From Gammaproteobacteria bacterium (lineage in GTDB: Bacteria; Pseudomonadota; Gammaproteobacteria; SZUA-229), in NCBI GenBank assembly GCA_026197015.1, contig JAPHRB010000171.1:1-25008 (forward strand): a DNA stretch of 25,008 bases. Direction: 5' to 3'. Each line of letters opens with the position of its first letter. Position 1 is the stretch's first letter. The position numbers and the translations under genes were made by a program. Positions 15,138 to 24,504 of this stretch are shown one piece after another. The notes beneath the pieces are model-generated. The model ran no database searches, was not told the origin of the DNA, and saw only the letters and a program-made list of their open reading frames with translations.

Positions 15138-15659
15138 TTACGTTTTAAGCTTTAGATTATTATTAGTATCACGACTATTTGATATCAGTTCTTCATTAGC
15201 GTAATTTATTGATGACTTACTCAACCTGTCATAAAGCACAACATTAACGGTAGCGGCCAGGTTCATACAGCCAATTGTGGGTATATATACTACCGAATCT
15301 GCGCTATCTATTATTTCCTGACTGAGCGTTCCGTCTTCAGGCCCAAAGATATACATAACATTATCAGGATGTTTAAATTCAGGTAAAGGTATAGCGCCTT
15401 GAGCAAATTCAACACATACAATTTGCATATTCCCGGTTACCTGCTCAAACAGGTCATCAACACTATTTACAGGAATATTTAAACTAACATCCCTGTTGAT
15501 TTTTGCAAACCCCGGGTTTAATTTTAAAGCTCGTGGATATCGTGAACCGGTATAAAAAATTGAATCAACACGGTAATTTCCAGCTGCACGCCTTACAGAA
15601 TTAACATTATCAGGGCTTTTAGGGTTACTCAGCCCAATACTGACTATTATATTATTCAT
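15138..15659 (-). CDS. TrmH/SpoU family RNA 2'-O-methyltransferase
   Basis: The 173-residue protein shows the three SPOUT motifs in order: NPKSPDNVNSVRRAAG (12-27), FGPEDG (105-110) and MNLAATVNVVLYDR (132-145), which together form the knotted S-adenosylmethionine site. It would methylate the ribose of a tRNA or rRNA nucleotide; the target cannot be read from the sequence. It is near the minimal length of the family (compare TrmL, about 160 aa) and has a short polar tail rich in Asn and Lys. It lies between the 467-aa protein and the RIO kinase genes on the same strand, with gaps of about 80-90 bases on both sides. Confidence 0.85.
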   Translation of the reverse strand: MNNIIVSIGLSNPKSPDNVNSVRRAAGNYRVDSIFYTGSRYPRALKLNPGFAKINRDVSLNIPVNSVDDLFEQVTGNMQIVCVEFAQGAIPLPEFKHPDNVMYIFGPEDGTLSQEIIDSADSVVYIPTIGCMNLAATVNVVLYDRLSKSSINYANEELISNSRDTNNNLKLKT

Positions 15660-15751
15660 CTGCTTTTACTTAATTGATTTGTATGTTCACTACAGATGTT
15701 TTAAGCAAGAAAACACCGTTTATGAAATAACTTGAAATACTGTATGATTAT

Positions 15752-16609
15752 CTAAACTGAAACTTCATCGCCATTGATGCGAATTAAACGCTGCTGCTCT
15801 TCTTCCCATGCGGCTTTTATTTCCTGCAATACCGTATCAACATCCGCTTCCTGCTCATTCTCCTCAAAAAGCCCGGTCAATTCTGTATCCGGCTGTAATT
15901 CTCCATTTTCATACAGGTTCCAGATCTCCTTCGCATATTTACTTAACTTTAATTCAGGTGCAAATAAAGAATAATAACTGGTTATCTTATTCACATCACG
16001 TGTCAACATACGTTCGGCATGATTATTTGCCGCTGCATCAACCGCCTGTGGCAAATCAATAATGACCGGTCCTGTACCATCAACTAGAACATTAAACTCC
16101 GATAGATCGCCATGCACTAAACCAGCACATAACATACGGGTTATATACTTCATTACAACATGATGATCTTCAATTGCATGCTCAGCAGACATCTCAACAT
16201 CACCAAGACGTGGCGCTACATCACCGTCTTCATCGGTGATTAACTCCATAAGTAATACCCCATCGACACAGCCATAAGGTTCAGGCACACGAACATCCGC
16301 AGCGGCTAAACGATATAACGCGTCTACTTCTGCAGTTTGCCAGGTTTGTTCCTGTTCCTGACGTCCAAATCTGGAACTCTTACCCATTGCACGGGCTCGC
16401 CGACTATTACGTACTTTGCGACCCTCCTGATATTCAGAGGCTTTTTTAAAGCTACGCTGATTAGCCTCTTTATAAACTTTTGCACAGCGAATCTCTGAAC
16501 CACAGCGAACAACGTATACCGTTGCCTCTTTGCCACTCATTAATTGGTGTATTACTTCATCTACCAGGCCATCTTCGACTAGTGACTTTAAACGTTTAGG
16601 CGTTTTCAT
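15752..16609 (-). CDS. RIO1-family protein kinase/ATPase, bacterial type
   Basis: The 285-residue protein has the RIO kinase elements: a nucleotide loop SGKEATVYVVRCG (25-37), the ATP lysine in CAKVYKE (Lys44), the catalytic loop HGDLSEFN (166-173, Asp168) and the metal-binding IIDLPQ (183-188, Asp185). Between the loop and the hinge is a very basic segment (RKVRNSRRARAMGKSSR, 64-80), typical of bacterial RIO1-like proteins and possibly RNA-binding. Archaeal and eukaryotic relatives act in small-subunit ribosome maturation. The bacterial role is not established. Its closeness to an RNA methyltransferase gene fits an RNA-related role but does not prove it. Confidence 0.9.
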   Translation of the reverse strand: MKTPKRLKSLVEDGLVDEVIHQLMSGKEATVYVVRCGSEIRCAKVYKEANQRSFKKASEYQEGRKVRNSRRARAMGKSSRFGRQEQEQTWQTAEVDALYRLAAADVRVPEPYGCVDGVLLMELITDEDGDVAPRLGDVEMSAEHAIEDHHVVMKYITRMLCAGLVHGDLSEFNVLVDGTGPVIIDLPQAVDAAANNHAERMLTRDVNKITSYYSLFAPELKLSKYAKEIWNLYENGELQPDTELTGLFEENEQEADVDTVLQEIKAAWEEEQQRLIRINGDEVSV

Positions 16610-16762
16610 GGGGCTTTTATACCTTACTTACACACAGGATGAAATAACTTCCTACAAAGAATGCGAATGAATTAGTCATATTTTCACATTTTCTCGTAAA
16701 TTATGTGCAAATTTTAAGTTATATTAAGATAAAAGTAGCACTATTGAATATATTAGATTGTG

Positions 16763-16794
16763 CTAATATATATTAGTTTATTGAACTTTATACT
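16763..16794 (+). promoter_or_regulatory. Palindrome and -10-like element before the RND efflux operon
   Basis: CTAATATATATTAG (16763-16776) is a perfect 14-bp palindrome. TATACT at 16789-16794 resembles a -10 element, 12 bases after the palindrome. No good -35 hexamer is present. The layout resembles that before the gene at 2284, so the palindrome may be an operator for the efflux genes. No regulator gene is adjacent. Confidence 0.4.
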
Positions 16795-16875
16795 AGTATT
16801 GTACATAGCAAAAGCCACATGAGCCCAAGTTATCAGGCTGACTGTGTAAAACATCTATTTTTAATGAGAAGCCCT

Positions 16876-17913
16876 ATGCCAATAGTTAATCTTCACCCAT
16901 ATCCTCTATTTTATATAATAATGACTAGCTTTATCTACGTAACAAGCAGTTACGCGACTCCAGAGATAGAAGAAGCAAACCCCGGAACAAATATAAAAAC
17001 AGCCAGAGTCAGTTATCACGATATTCAACAAACACGCGTTTTAGATGCATTGGTTGAAGCCGTAAATAAAGCAACTGTTTCAGCACAGACATCTGGGCGG
17101 GTTAGTAAAATCTATTTTGATGTAAATGATTACGCTAAAAAAGGTGATGTTTTATTACGTCTGCGGGATAAAGACCAACAGGCAAAACTAAGAGTAACAC
17201 AAGCAGATTACAATCAGGCTCTTACCGAATTTAATCGGGCACAGGAATTATACACTAAACAGTTAATTGCCAGATCGATTGTTGATAAAGCAGAGTCTGT
17301 ACTGAAGTCGGCATCAGCAAAACTTGAACAGGCTCAGGAAAACCTGGAGTACACTGTCGTTAGGGCTCCTTACAGTGGCATTATGGTAAAACGTCATATT
17401 GAAGTAGGTGAAACAGCGCAACCCGGAGCAGCTCTTTTTACGGGTTTATCTCTTGAGAGTTTAAGAGTTGCGGTCAATTTGCCCCAGGACATCATAAATC
17501 AGGTTAGATTACATAAAAGCGCACGAATTAAATTAATTAACTATGAAAATAAAAGCCTGACAAGCTCCTCAATGATCATTAGCCCTTATGCCGATGCTGA
17601 GAGTCATACATTTCTAGTGAGAGTTAACTTACCAGAAGGTGATCACAAACTTTATCCCGGTATGGCCGTAAAAGTCGAATTCATATTAGGTTCTAACAGA
17701 GTATTGATGGTTCCTGCGTCTTCTATTATTCATAGAAGCGAAGTAACCGCTGTATATGTTATGGATGATAATCAGAAACTTTCAATGAGACAAATACGTG
17801 CAGGTTCAACAACAGATGATAATCTGGTAGAAGTCCTTGCTGGTTTATCTGAAAATGAACAAGTTACACTTGACCCAATAAGTGCAGTTAGATATTTAAA
17901 AGAACAGCAATAA
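16876..17913 (+). CDS. RND efflux periplasmic adaptor (membrane fusion protein)
   Basis: The protein links an inner-membrane RND pump to an outer-membrane channel. I choose the ATG at 16876 (345 residues) because GAGAAG lies four bases upstream and the signal peptide then starts properly (hydrophobic LFYIIMTSFIYV, SYA before cleavage). The frame is open back to an ATG at 16819, which would add a polar leader. The order is typical: a split lipoyl-like domain (SGRVSKIYFDVNDYAKKGD and RAPYSGIMVKRHIEVGE) around a short coiled-coil hairpin, then beta-barrel and membrane-proximal domains. There is no lipobox. The pump gene follows after 57 bases. No outer-membrane channel gene is in the window. Confidence 0.88.
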   Translation: MPIVNLHPYPLFYIIMTSFIYVTSSYATPEIEEANPGTNIKTARVSYHDIQQTRVLDALVEAVNKATVSAQTSGRVSKIYFDVNDYAKKGDVLLRLRDKDQQAKLRVTQADYNQALTEFNRAQELYTKQLIARSIVDKAESVLKSASAKLEQAQENLEYTVVRAPYSGIMVKRHIEVGETAQPGAALFTGLSLESLRVAVNLPQDIINQVRLHKSARIKLINYENKSLTSSSMIISPYADAESHTFLVRVNLPEGDHKLYPGMAVKVEFILGSNRVLMVPASSIIHRSEVTAVYVMDDNQKLSMRQIRAGSTTDDNLVEVLAGLSENEQVTLDPISAVRYLKEQQ

Positions 17914-17970
17914 CTTAATACTTTTAAATAATAATATAATTTTACGCATACTATATACGAGTAGTTATTA

Positions 17971-20900
17971 ATGAATTCTAAATTAGGCATATCAGGCAAG
18001 GTTGCGAAATATTTTCTAAATACTGAAATTACGCCTCTATTAGCCATACTTGGTTTCCTAATCGGTGTATATGCAGTTATGGTAACACCTCGTGAGGAAG
18101 AACCTCAGATAGATGTAACTTTCGCAAATATATTCATTGCTTTTCCTGGTGCATCTGCCAGTGATGTTGAACAACTAGTCAGTATACCTGCCGAGCAGGT
18201 TTTGTCAGAAATTGAAGGTATTAAACATATCTATTCTATTTCTAAACCAGGCATGTCAGCACTAACAGTTCAATTTAAAGTCGGTAAAGATCGCACCCAG
18301 TCAATTGTACGTTTATATAATGCCATATATTCAAATCAGGACTGGCTACCCCCGGGTTTAGGCGTTGCACAACCTATTATAAAACCAAAAGGTATTGACG
18401 ATGTTCCGATAATTACTTTAACTTTATGGACACAGAATCAGCAAAAAGGACGTTATGAACTAACTCAGGTAGCTCACTCCATAGAAGCAGAATTAAAAAG
18501 AGTTCCAGGTACGCGTGAAATTTATACGACTGGAGAAGCTAATGACATAGTTAAATTAGTTTTAAATGCCTCAGCACTCGCAGCATATAATTTATCGGTG
18601 AATGATTTACGTAATGCATTACAACTGGGTAACATTTCAGAAAAATCAGGACACCTTGTTGCCGATAATAATCAGATAGAAGTTCAAAGTGGACAATTTT
18701 TAAGTTCAGTTTCAGAAGTTAAAAATCTCGTTGTCGGCATACAAAACAATAAAGCCATATATTTAAAAGATGTAGCCGAAATTCAACGCGGTGCCGACCA
18801 GCCAGAGCAATATAGCTGGTTTGGTGTAGGCGCTGCATCCAACTTGCATGAAAGACAAATAAATGGTGAGTTCCCTTCAGTAACACTGGCGATTGCTAAA
18901 CAACCAGGTACAAATGCCGTTGAAATCACCGATCAGGTTATTGAACGCATCAAGCAGTTAAAAGGCGTTTTTATTCCTCATGACATTGAAGTATCGGTAA
19001 CACGAGATTATGGAAAAACAGCAAATGAAAAATCACAGACCCTGATTGGCAAACTGATATTTGCAACAACATTTGTTGTATTACTGGTTATGATAGCACT
19101 GGGTAGACGTGAAGCTTTTATAGTCGGTGTAGCCGTAATTATTACACTGTCTATAACATTATTTGCATCCTGGGCATGGGGTTTTACTTTAAACAGAGTA
19201 TCTTTATTTGCTCTTATTTTTTCAATAGGTATTTTAGTTGATGATGCAATAGTCGTTGTAGAAAACATAAGCAGACATATGCAGCTTGGTAATAAAACAT
19301 TACGTGAGTCTATTCCTCTAGCCGTTGATGAAGTAGGTGGGCCAACTATATTAGCTACATTTACTGTTATAGCCGCCCTACTGCCTATGGCTTTTGTTAC
19401 TGGTTTAATGGGGCCATATATGAGCCCTATCCCCATAAATGCCAGTATGGGTATGTTAATTTCATTGTTAGTGGCTTTTGTAATAACACCCTGGCTTTCT
19501 TATAAGGTATTAGCTAATCATGCACACGCCGACTCGCATACCGAAAATTCTGGCAGCTTGCAGAACAACTCGGTTTATAATTTTTTTAGAAAATACCTCA
19601 CTCCGTTTTTAAATAAAACTACTGCTTCACGAAATAGAAAAATACTACTGATCAGCGTAATAACATTACTACTTCTATCCGTCTCACTTGCCGCTGTTAA
19701 ACTTGTTGTTTTAAAAATGCTTCCCTTTGACAATAAATCTGAATTCCAGGTTATTGTTGATATGCCAGAAGGCACGCCTGTTGAACAGACCGCAAGGGTT
19801 TTAAGTGAGCTAAGCAAACATATAGCGACTATATCTGAAGTAACAGATTATCAGGTATACGCGGGTACAGCTGCTCCTATTAACTTTAACGGACTTGTGA
19901 GGCAGTATTATTTACGTCAACAGGCTCATGAAGGCGATATTCTGGTAAACCTTCAGGACAAAAGTTTGCGTGATCGAAAAAGTCATGAAATTGCTAGCTC
20001 ACTACGCACACCCTTGCAAAAAATTGGTGCACAATTTAATGCTAATGTAAAAATTGTTGAGGTTCCCCCGGGGCCACCCGTTTTATCCCCCTTGGTAGCA
20101 GAAATATACGGTCTTGATTATTCCGGTCAACGAGCGGTAGCTAAACAAATTCGTGGCGTATTTGAGAGCACAGAGGACGTAGTTGATATTGATGACACGA
20201 TTGAGGCCAGTGCAGAAAGATTTATTATAAAAATAGACCAGCAAAAAGCAGCATTATATGGCGTCAACCAACAGCAAATCGTTAAACTTATTTCTACTGC
20301 TATCAATGGAGAAGATGTCAGTTACTTACATACTGGTAATATGAAATACCCTCTTCCCATACGGTTTAAATTCTCAACATCAGATAAAGCACGTATTGAT
20401 AGTTTGTTATCACTTAGAATAAGAAGTAAAAGTGGCAACCTATTCCCTATTTCAGATGTTATTGAATTAGAGAAAGGTAAACTTGAGCACGCCATCTATC
20501 ATAAAGACCTTTTGGCACTGGTAATGGTTACAGGTGATATGTCGGGTGAGCTAGATAGTCCTTTATATGGCATGTTCGATATGATGAATAAATTAAAAAA
20601 TGTTGATAACCCTTTGCAACAATATTTAATTAACCAGCCCGAGAATCCTTATAAGTACAGTTTAAAATGGGATGGTGAGTGGCAGATAACCTATGAAACA
20701 TTCAGGGATATGGGTATAGCTTATTCAATTGGGCTTATATTAATTTATTTTCTAGTAGTCGCTCAGTTCAGGTCATACCTGGTGCCTTTAATTATAATGG
20801 CACCTATTCCTTTAACCATAATTGGAGTCATGCCCGGACACGCACTATTAGGCTCTCAATTTACTGCAACATCAATGATAGGCATGATTGCTTTAGCAGG

Positions 20901-21186
20901 CATTATTGTTAGAAACTCAATTTTGCTGGTTGATTTTATAAATCAACAGCTCAACGAAGGCATCGATTTTGAAGAAGCCGTTATACGTGCCGGCGCAGTA
21001 CGAGCAAAACCTATAATTTTAACGGGTCTAGCGGCCATGTTAGGTGCATTTTTTATACTCGATGATCCAATATTTAGCGGTTTAGCTATTTCACTAATTT
21101 TTGGTATTTTAGTGTCGACCATTTTAACGCTTATTATTATACCCGTCATGTATTACGCGCTTATGCGTAAAAAATTGCAACCATGA
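17971..21186 (+). CDS. RND efflux transporter permease (AcrB/HAE1-like)
   Basis: The full-length pump has 1071 residues: twelve membrane helices in two halves (first helix about 17-37) and two large periplasmic loops. Helix 4 carries the proton-relay pair in GILVDDAIVVVENISRH (Asp424, Asp425). In the second half the usual AcrB lysine position reads R in GIIVRNSILLVDF. The start PREEEPQI just after helix 1 and the porter sequence KGIDDVPIITLTLW mark the HAE1-like group of drug or organic-compound exporters. The substrate cannot be inferred. It is co-transcribed with the adaptor and ends before a hairpin shared with the convergent exonuclease gene. Confidence 0.92.
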   Translation: MNSKLGISGKVAKYFLNTEITPLLAILGFLIGVYAVMVTPREEEPQIDVTFANIFIAFPGASASDVEQLVSIPAEQVLSEIEGIKHIYSISKPGMSALTVQFKVGKDRTQSIVRLYNAIYSNQDWLPPGLGVAQPIIKPKGIDDVPIITLTLWTQNQQKGRYELTQVAHSIEAELKRVPGTREIYTTGEANDIVKLVLNASALAAYNLSVNDLRNALQLGNISEKSGHLVADNNQIEVQSGQFLSSVSEVKNLVVGIQNNKAIYLKDVAEIQRGADQPEQYSWFGVGAASNLHERQINGEFPSVTLAIAKQPGTNAVEITDQVIERIKQLKGVFIPHDIEVSVTRDYGKTANEKSQTLIGKLIFATTFVVLLVMIALGRREAFIVGVAVIITLSITLFASWAWGFTLNRVSLFALIFSIGILVDDAIVVVENISRHMQLGNKTLRESIPLAVDEVGGPTILATFTVIAALLPMAFVTGLMGPYMSPIPINASMGMLISLLVAFVITPWLSYKVLANHAHADSHTENSGSLQNNSVYNFFRKYLTPFLNKTTASRNRKILLISVITLLLLSVSLAAVKLVVLKMLPFDNKSEFQVIVDMPEGTPVEQTARVLSELSKHIATISEVTDYQVYAGTAAPINFNGLVRQYYLRQQAHEGDILVNLQDKSLRDRKSHEIASSLRTPLQKIGAQFNANVKIVEVPPGPPVLSPLVAEIYGLDYSGQRAVAKQIRGVFESTEDVVDIDDTIEASAERFIIKIDQQKAALYGVNQQQIVKLISTAINGEDVSYLHTGNMKYPLPIRFKFSTSDKARIDSLLSLRIRSKSGNLFPISDVIELEKGKLEHAIYHKDLLALVMVTGDMSGELDSPLYGMFDMMNKLKNVDNPLQQYLINQPENPYKYSLKWDGEWQITYETFRDMGIAYSIGLILIYFLVVAQFRSYLVPLIIMAPIPLTIIGVMPGHALLGSQFTATSMIGMIALAGIIVRNSILLVDFINQQLNEGIDFEEAVIRAGAVRAKPIILTGLAAMLGAFFILDDPIFSGLAISLIFGILVSTILTLIIIPVMYYALMRKKLQP

Positions 21187-21191
21187 AAAAA

Positions 21192-21229
21192 CGCATAATA
21201 ATTAACATGATTTAGTTAATTATTACGCG
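21192..21229 (-). terminator. Rho-independent terminator for the exonuclease gene
   Basis: CGCATAATAATTAAC (21192-21206) pairs with GTTAATTATTACGCG (21215-21229) as a 15-bp stem with a single A-C mismatch and an eight-base loop. Read on the minus strand the stem is followed by TTTTTT, as for an intrinsic terminator of the gene ending at 21254. In the plus direction no T-run follows, but the stem may still protect the 3' end of the RND message. Confidence 0.75.
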
Positions 21230-21253
21230 CCAAACAGAATACAAATAGACTAA

Positions 21254-21883
21254 TTAGTTATTAGACATACTGAGAAGAAAATCATTAATGGCTTTCTTTG
21301 GAGTTCGTGAAAGCTTTTTCATAATATCAAAAGGAATGCATTCAAATGGGTACTCTAGCTTTATATCCTCAATAATTTCCAGCCATAAATACGCCGTCAT
21401 TTCAGCGTCAGCCAAAGCTCGATGAAAAGTACCATCATTCGGAAGATTCTTATATTCAACAAGTGTACCTAGTTTATGATTTGGCGCATCCGGGTATATG
21501 CGTCGGGATATCAACATCGAACATGCAAAAGGGCCAAACTGATTACGCTTTATGCGGCTTAGTTCCGCATCGAGAAAACGAGAGTCAAATGACGCATTAT
21601 GTGCAACCAGATTATAACCATCAATAAATTCTGAAAACTCATGCATCACCTCTGCACAGGGTGCTGACTTACTTAGCATTTTATTCGTAATACCCGTGTA
21701 TTGTTCTATAAAAGCGTCAATTCTTCGATGAGGGTTCATTAACTTTTGAAAGCGTTCTACTAAAACGCCATTAACTATCTTTACGGCACCTATTTCAATA
21801 GCTCTGTCACCACAGTCCGGAGACAGACCTGTAGTTTCAAAATCAAGAACAATAACGGTATCTGAGTTTATATCTAAAAGCAT
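21254..21883 (-). CDS. DnaQ-like 3'-5' exonuclease (DEDDh)
   Basis: The 209-residue protein is a stand-alone DEDDh exonuclease. Catalytic residues are all visible: Asp14 and Glu16 in LDFETTG, Asp100 in HNASFD, and His154 with Asp159 in FHRALADAE. It resembles the epsilon subunit of DNA polymerase III but lacks the long C-terminal polymerase-binding tail, so it is more likely a separate repair or RNA-trimming nuclease than the proofreading subunit. The gene lies 41 bases after the DUF4870 gene on the same strand and is followed by a strong terminator. Confidence 0.88.
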   Translation of the reverse strand: MLLDINSDTVIVLDFETTGLSPDCGDRAIEIGAVKIVNGVLVERFQKLMNPHRRIDAFIEQYTGITNKMLSKSAPCAEVMHEFSEFIDGYNLVAHNASFDSRFLDAELSRIKRNQFGPFACSMLISRRIYPDAPNHKLGTLVEYKNLPNDGTFHRALADAEMTAYLWLEIIEDIKLEYPFECIPFDIMKKLSRTPKKAINDFLLSMSNN

Positions 21884-21924
21884 ATTTAAAGGGCACTATT
21901 TTAAAACAATGGTATAACTGTTTT

Positions 21925-22320
21925 CTATTTTAGAACTACCGGCATCTCTTTTTTATCGAGTAAACTTAATACACCACGGATTATTCTATATATTACCCAT
22001 ATTCCAGTAATCACTACCATAAAATAAGCAACAGGAATTCCAAAAAAAGTAAGCGCTAGTAAAATTGATATAATCAACCAGAATAAAGCATACCAGAAAG
22101 TACTTATAACCCAATCAAAATGTGATTGTAAATAAGTGCCTGTAACGTCACTACGTTTAGCATAACTTAAAATTACAGCAATAATTGACGGCCATCCTGA
22201 TAAAAAAGCCGTTAATATAAACGCCGATGATAAAACACCATTAAAGGCGCTAAAAAAATGCAGGCCATATATTATGTAAGTTAATGAAACCAGATCAGAT
22301 GACGGTTCATTTTTATACAT
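21925..22320 (-). CDS. DUF4870-like small membrane protein
   Basis: The 131-residue protein has three predicted membrane helices. Between the first and second lies YAKRSDVTGTYLQSHFDWVI, matching the conserved loop of the family (YxKR...GTxLxSHFxWxI). The C-terminus, with IYRIIRGVLSLLDKKEMP, also fits. No function is established for these proteins. It shares its strand with the exonuclease gene downstream and the HDOD gene upstream. The 139 bases before it carry no clear promoter that I can name. Confidence 0.78.
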   Translation of the reverse strand: MYKNEPSSDLVSLTYIIYGLHFFSAFNGVLSSAFILTAFLSGWPSIIAVILSYAKRSDVTGTYLQSHFDWVISTFWYALFWLIISILLALTFFGIPVAYFMVVITGIWVIYRIIRGVLSLLDKKEMPVVLK

Positions 22321-22459
22321 AACATTTAATCCTTCCAGCTCTTTAAATTGTTTATAGCTTTTATCGTTGATAACTCACCTGTTTATATAATCTCTTATTA
22401 GATTTTAATAAATGAAACAATATCGTTTAGTTTTTATGCATAGTTATACTGGTAATAAA

Positions 22460-23317
22460 TTATGCCGACTTCTTATGCGTAAACAATAAATTCATCACCA
22501 TAGATGCCTGGGCATCCACTTCTGTTTTAATAGCGGGCATATCTTCAGCCAATAAACCTGTAATCTGCCAACAGACAGGATGCACTGACAATGTTTCAGC
22601 TGTAATGGGTGTTTCTGATATGGCATCATGAGTAATTGCTGAAGCAATATGTATTAGAGCTGTTTCAAGTCTAAAATCAGTTGCTCTTATAGGCTCAACA
22701 TGAAATTCAGTGATATTTTGCAAACTTTTAGGTAAATTCCATTCAGCCATCAAAGCAGAACCAACCTGCGCATAATCAAAACCAAAAACTTCACGTTCTG
22801 CAATATACAAATCTACATTTCTTTGATGGGCAATTTTAAGTGCTAACTGTGATTCATCGGGCATTTTTTGCTGAGTAACTAAATGCCCAATATTATGTAA
22901 TAAACCCGCAATAAAAGGCCTTTCTGTATCTATATTATTACAATGATAAGCCAATAAACGAGCAGTTACAGCACAATAGACACCATTAAACCAGAAATCA
23001 TATATATTAAAAGCATCGTTTGTAAATCCAGAAAAGCTATCAACAACAACTGTTGCTAAAACCAGATCGTGTACCTGCTCAGTACCCAATAAGTTTATTG
23101 CATGTGTCATTGTATCTACTTTTGAAGCCAGACCGAAAAAAGGACTATTTACTAATTTTAACAGGCGAGCTGTAATAGCCGGGTCGTGAACAATGATTTG
23201 CGCCACATCTGACATAGATGCATTGGGGTCGCTAATAACGCTTCTCAGGCGGATATAAATATCTGGCAGAGAAATTAGTTCTATAGATTCTTTAACAAGA
23301 CTTTGTGCTGTATGCAT
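22460..23317 (-). CDS. HDOD domain signalling protein
   Basis: Residues about 10-210 form an HDOD domain: LPDIYIRLRSVISDPNAS at the start, then the diagnostic helix HDPAITARLLKLVNSPFFG (44-62), TMTHAINLLGTEQVHDLVL, and LLHNIGHL (139-146), where the HD pair of true phosphohydrolases is His141-Asn142. Loss of the metal-binding Asp is usual in HDOD proteins, which act as non-catalytic regulators in motility, biofilm or stress signalling. It has no attached output or receiver domain, so it is a stand-alone member. The gene follows the DHH phosphoesterase gene after 81 bases. Confidence 0.88.
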   Translation of the reverse strand: MHTAQSLVKESIELISLPDIYIRLRSVISDPNASMSDVAQIIVHDPAITARLLKLVNSPFFGLASKVDTMTHAINLLGTEQVHDLVLATVVVDSFSGFTNDAFNIYDFWFNGVYCAVTARLLAYHCNNIDTERPFIAGLLHNIGHLVTQQKMPDESQLALKIAHQRNVDLYIAEREVFGFDYAQVGSALMAEWNLPKSLQNITEFHVEPIRATDFRLETALIHIASAITHDAISETPITAETLSVHPVCWQITGLLAEDMPAIKTEVDAQASMVMNLLFTHKKSA

Positions 23318-23398
23318 AAAAAATATCTTTATCGGTTCTGTTTTTAAAAGAGAAAATTTATTAACATTAACTTACTACAAATAGGTAATAGAATACAG

Positions 23399-24247
23399 TT
23401 ACTCCCCTACCCACCCAGATGAAATAGTAAAACCTGCCGCTTTTTCATGCCCTCCACCTCCATATAATAGCGCCACTTTACTTACGTCAATACCATTGAC
23501 ACTAGAACGTAAACTAAAAGATCTACCATCCGCATGATCCCAGTAACATGCAGCAAAAGGTTCATCCTTTGACATTAGATTACCTGCATCAGATATATAC
23601 GCAGAAGAAACGTTAAGTACTGGAACATTATAACCACCAATAACCATACGTCTAACACCCGTAGAGATTAATTCTAAAATATCTTTTTGTAATTTTCGCT
23701 CAATAGCAACACCATCAGCCTTAAGACTATCTAATTCTGATGAGTTATAATTCATAAACTTGTCCCATACATCAAAGTCATATGGGTATGATGCAAGACC
23801 TGTTGTTATCTCTCTTGTATCCGTTAATTGAAATCGCCAAAGATCCCTATCCTGAATATGTTGTATTAATTTTGGTGCTTCTTCAGTTGGGTAAAACCAT
23901 TCCCAGGTAATCATAGCGCCTGATCTGTTTATATCAAAAACGCCCTCTACTAGACCTTCATCTAACAAAAACTGAAGATCATTCTTAGCGGAAATATGGT
24001 GATCTAATATTGTAATACTGGATGCTGTTTTAAGCATTTTTTGTACAATTTCTTTTTTATAAGAAAAATCAACTATCAACACATCCATGCCCATTACATC
24101 AGGTGGCTGTTTCTGGTGTACACCCCCAAAAAAAACTACCCTGTCACCTAACGCTTTACGAACCACCCAGGCTGCAGCAAATCCATCAGGGCAATTAGCA
24201 TGGTAAATACACAGTATATTCCCGATATTAGTGTTAATCTTAGACAT
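23399..24247 (-). CDS. DHH family phosphoesterase
   Basis: The 282-residue protein has the DHH-family motifs in order: IYHANCPDGFAAAW (14-27, His16 and Asp21), LIVDFS (Asp60), LDHH (81-84) and a DRDLW segment near 155, with the C-terminal DHHA1-type GGGGHEKAAGF (263-273). These metal-dependent enzymes cleave phosphodiester or phosphoanhydride bonds of short oligonucleotides or related compounds. The exact substrate is not evident. An AGGTAA ribosome-binding site lies five bases before the ATG. The protein is much shorter than RecJ and lacks its extra domains. Confidence 0.88.
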   Translation of the reverse strand: MSKINTNIGNILCIYHANCPDGFAAAWVVRKALGDRVVFFGGVHQKQPPDVMGMDVLIVDFSYKKEIVQKMLKTASSITILDHHISAKNDLQFLLDEGLVEGVFDINRSGAMITWEWFYPTEEAPKLIQHIQDRDLWRFQLTDTREITTGLASYPYDFDVWDKFMNYNSSELDSLKADGVAIERKLQKDILELISTGVRRMVIGGYNVPVLNVSSAYISDAGNLMSKDEPFAACYWDHADGRSFSLRSSVNGIDVSKVALLYGGGGHEKAAGFTISSGWVGE

Positions 24248-24504
24248 TAAGTTACCTGAATAAATAATATGTTAACTATAGCAATACTAATATTGATTTT
24301 GTAAAGATCAAGCAATCTGCTATCAATATAATGAATGCATCGTTACAGTATATAAATACCCTGATCTATGTGTTATGTCATATAATTCAATGAATTAGAT
24401 CTAAATTAACATCACCTGAAAATGCGCTTTATCGAATACTAAGCTAAAATTAATCTTCTAATGAAAGTTTTTAATATCTATACAATCGCTGTTAGGGGGG
24501 CATA

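Noticed and set aside
17772..18047. Minus-strand open frame across the adaptor-permease junction
   Set aside because: It is antisense to the end of the adaptor and the start of the pump, both clearly coding on the plus strand.
19008..19436. Minus-strand open frame of 142 codons
   Set aside because: It is antisense to the well-conserved RND helices 2-5 region, so it is a shadow.
24299..24324. TTGAT...ATCAA pair upstream of the hydrolase gene
   Set aside because: The half-sites are separated by nine bases instead of four, so it is not an FNR-type box.
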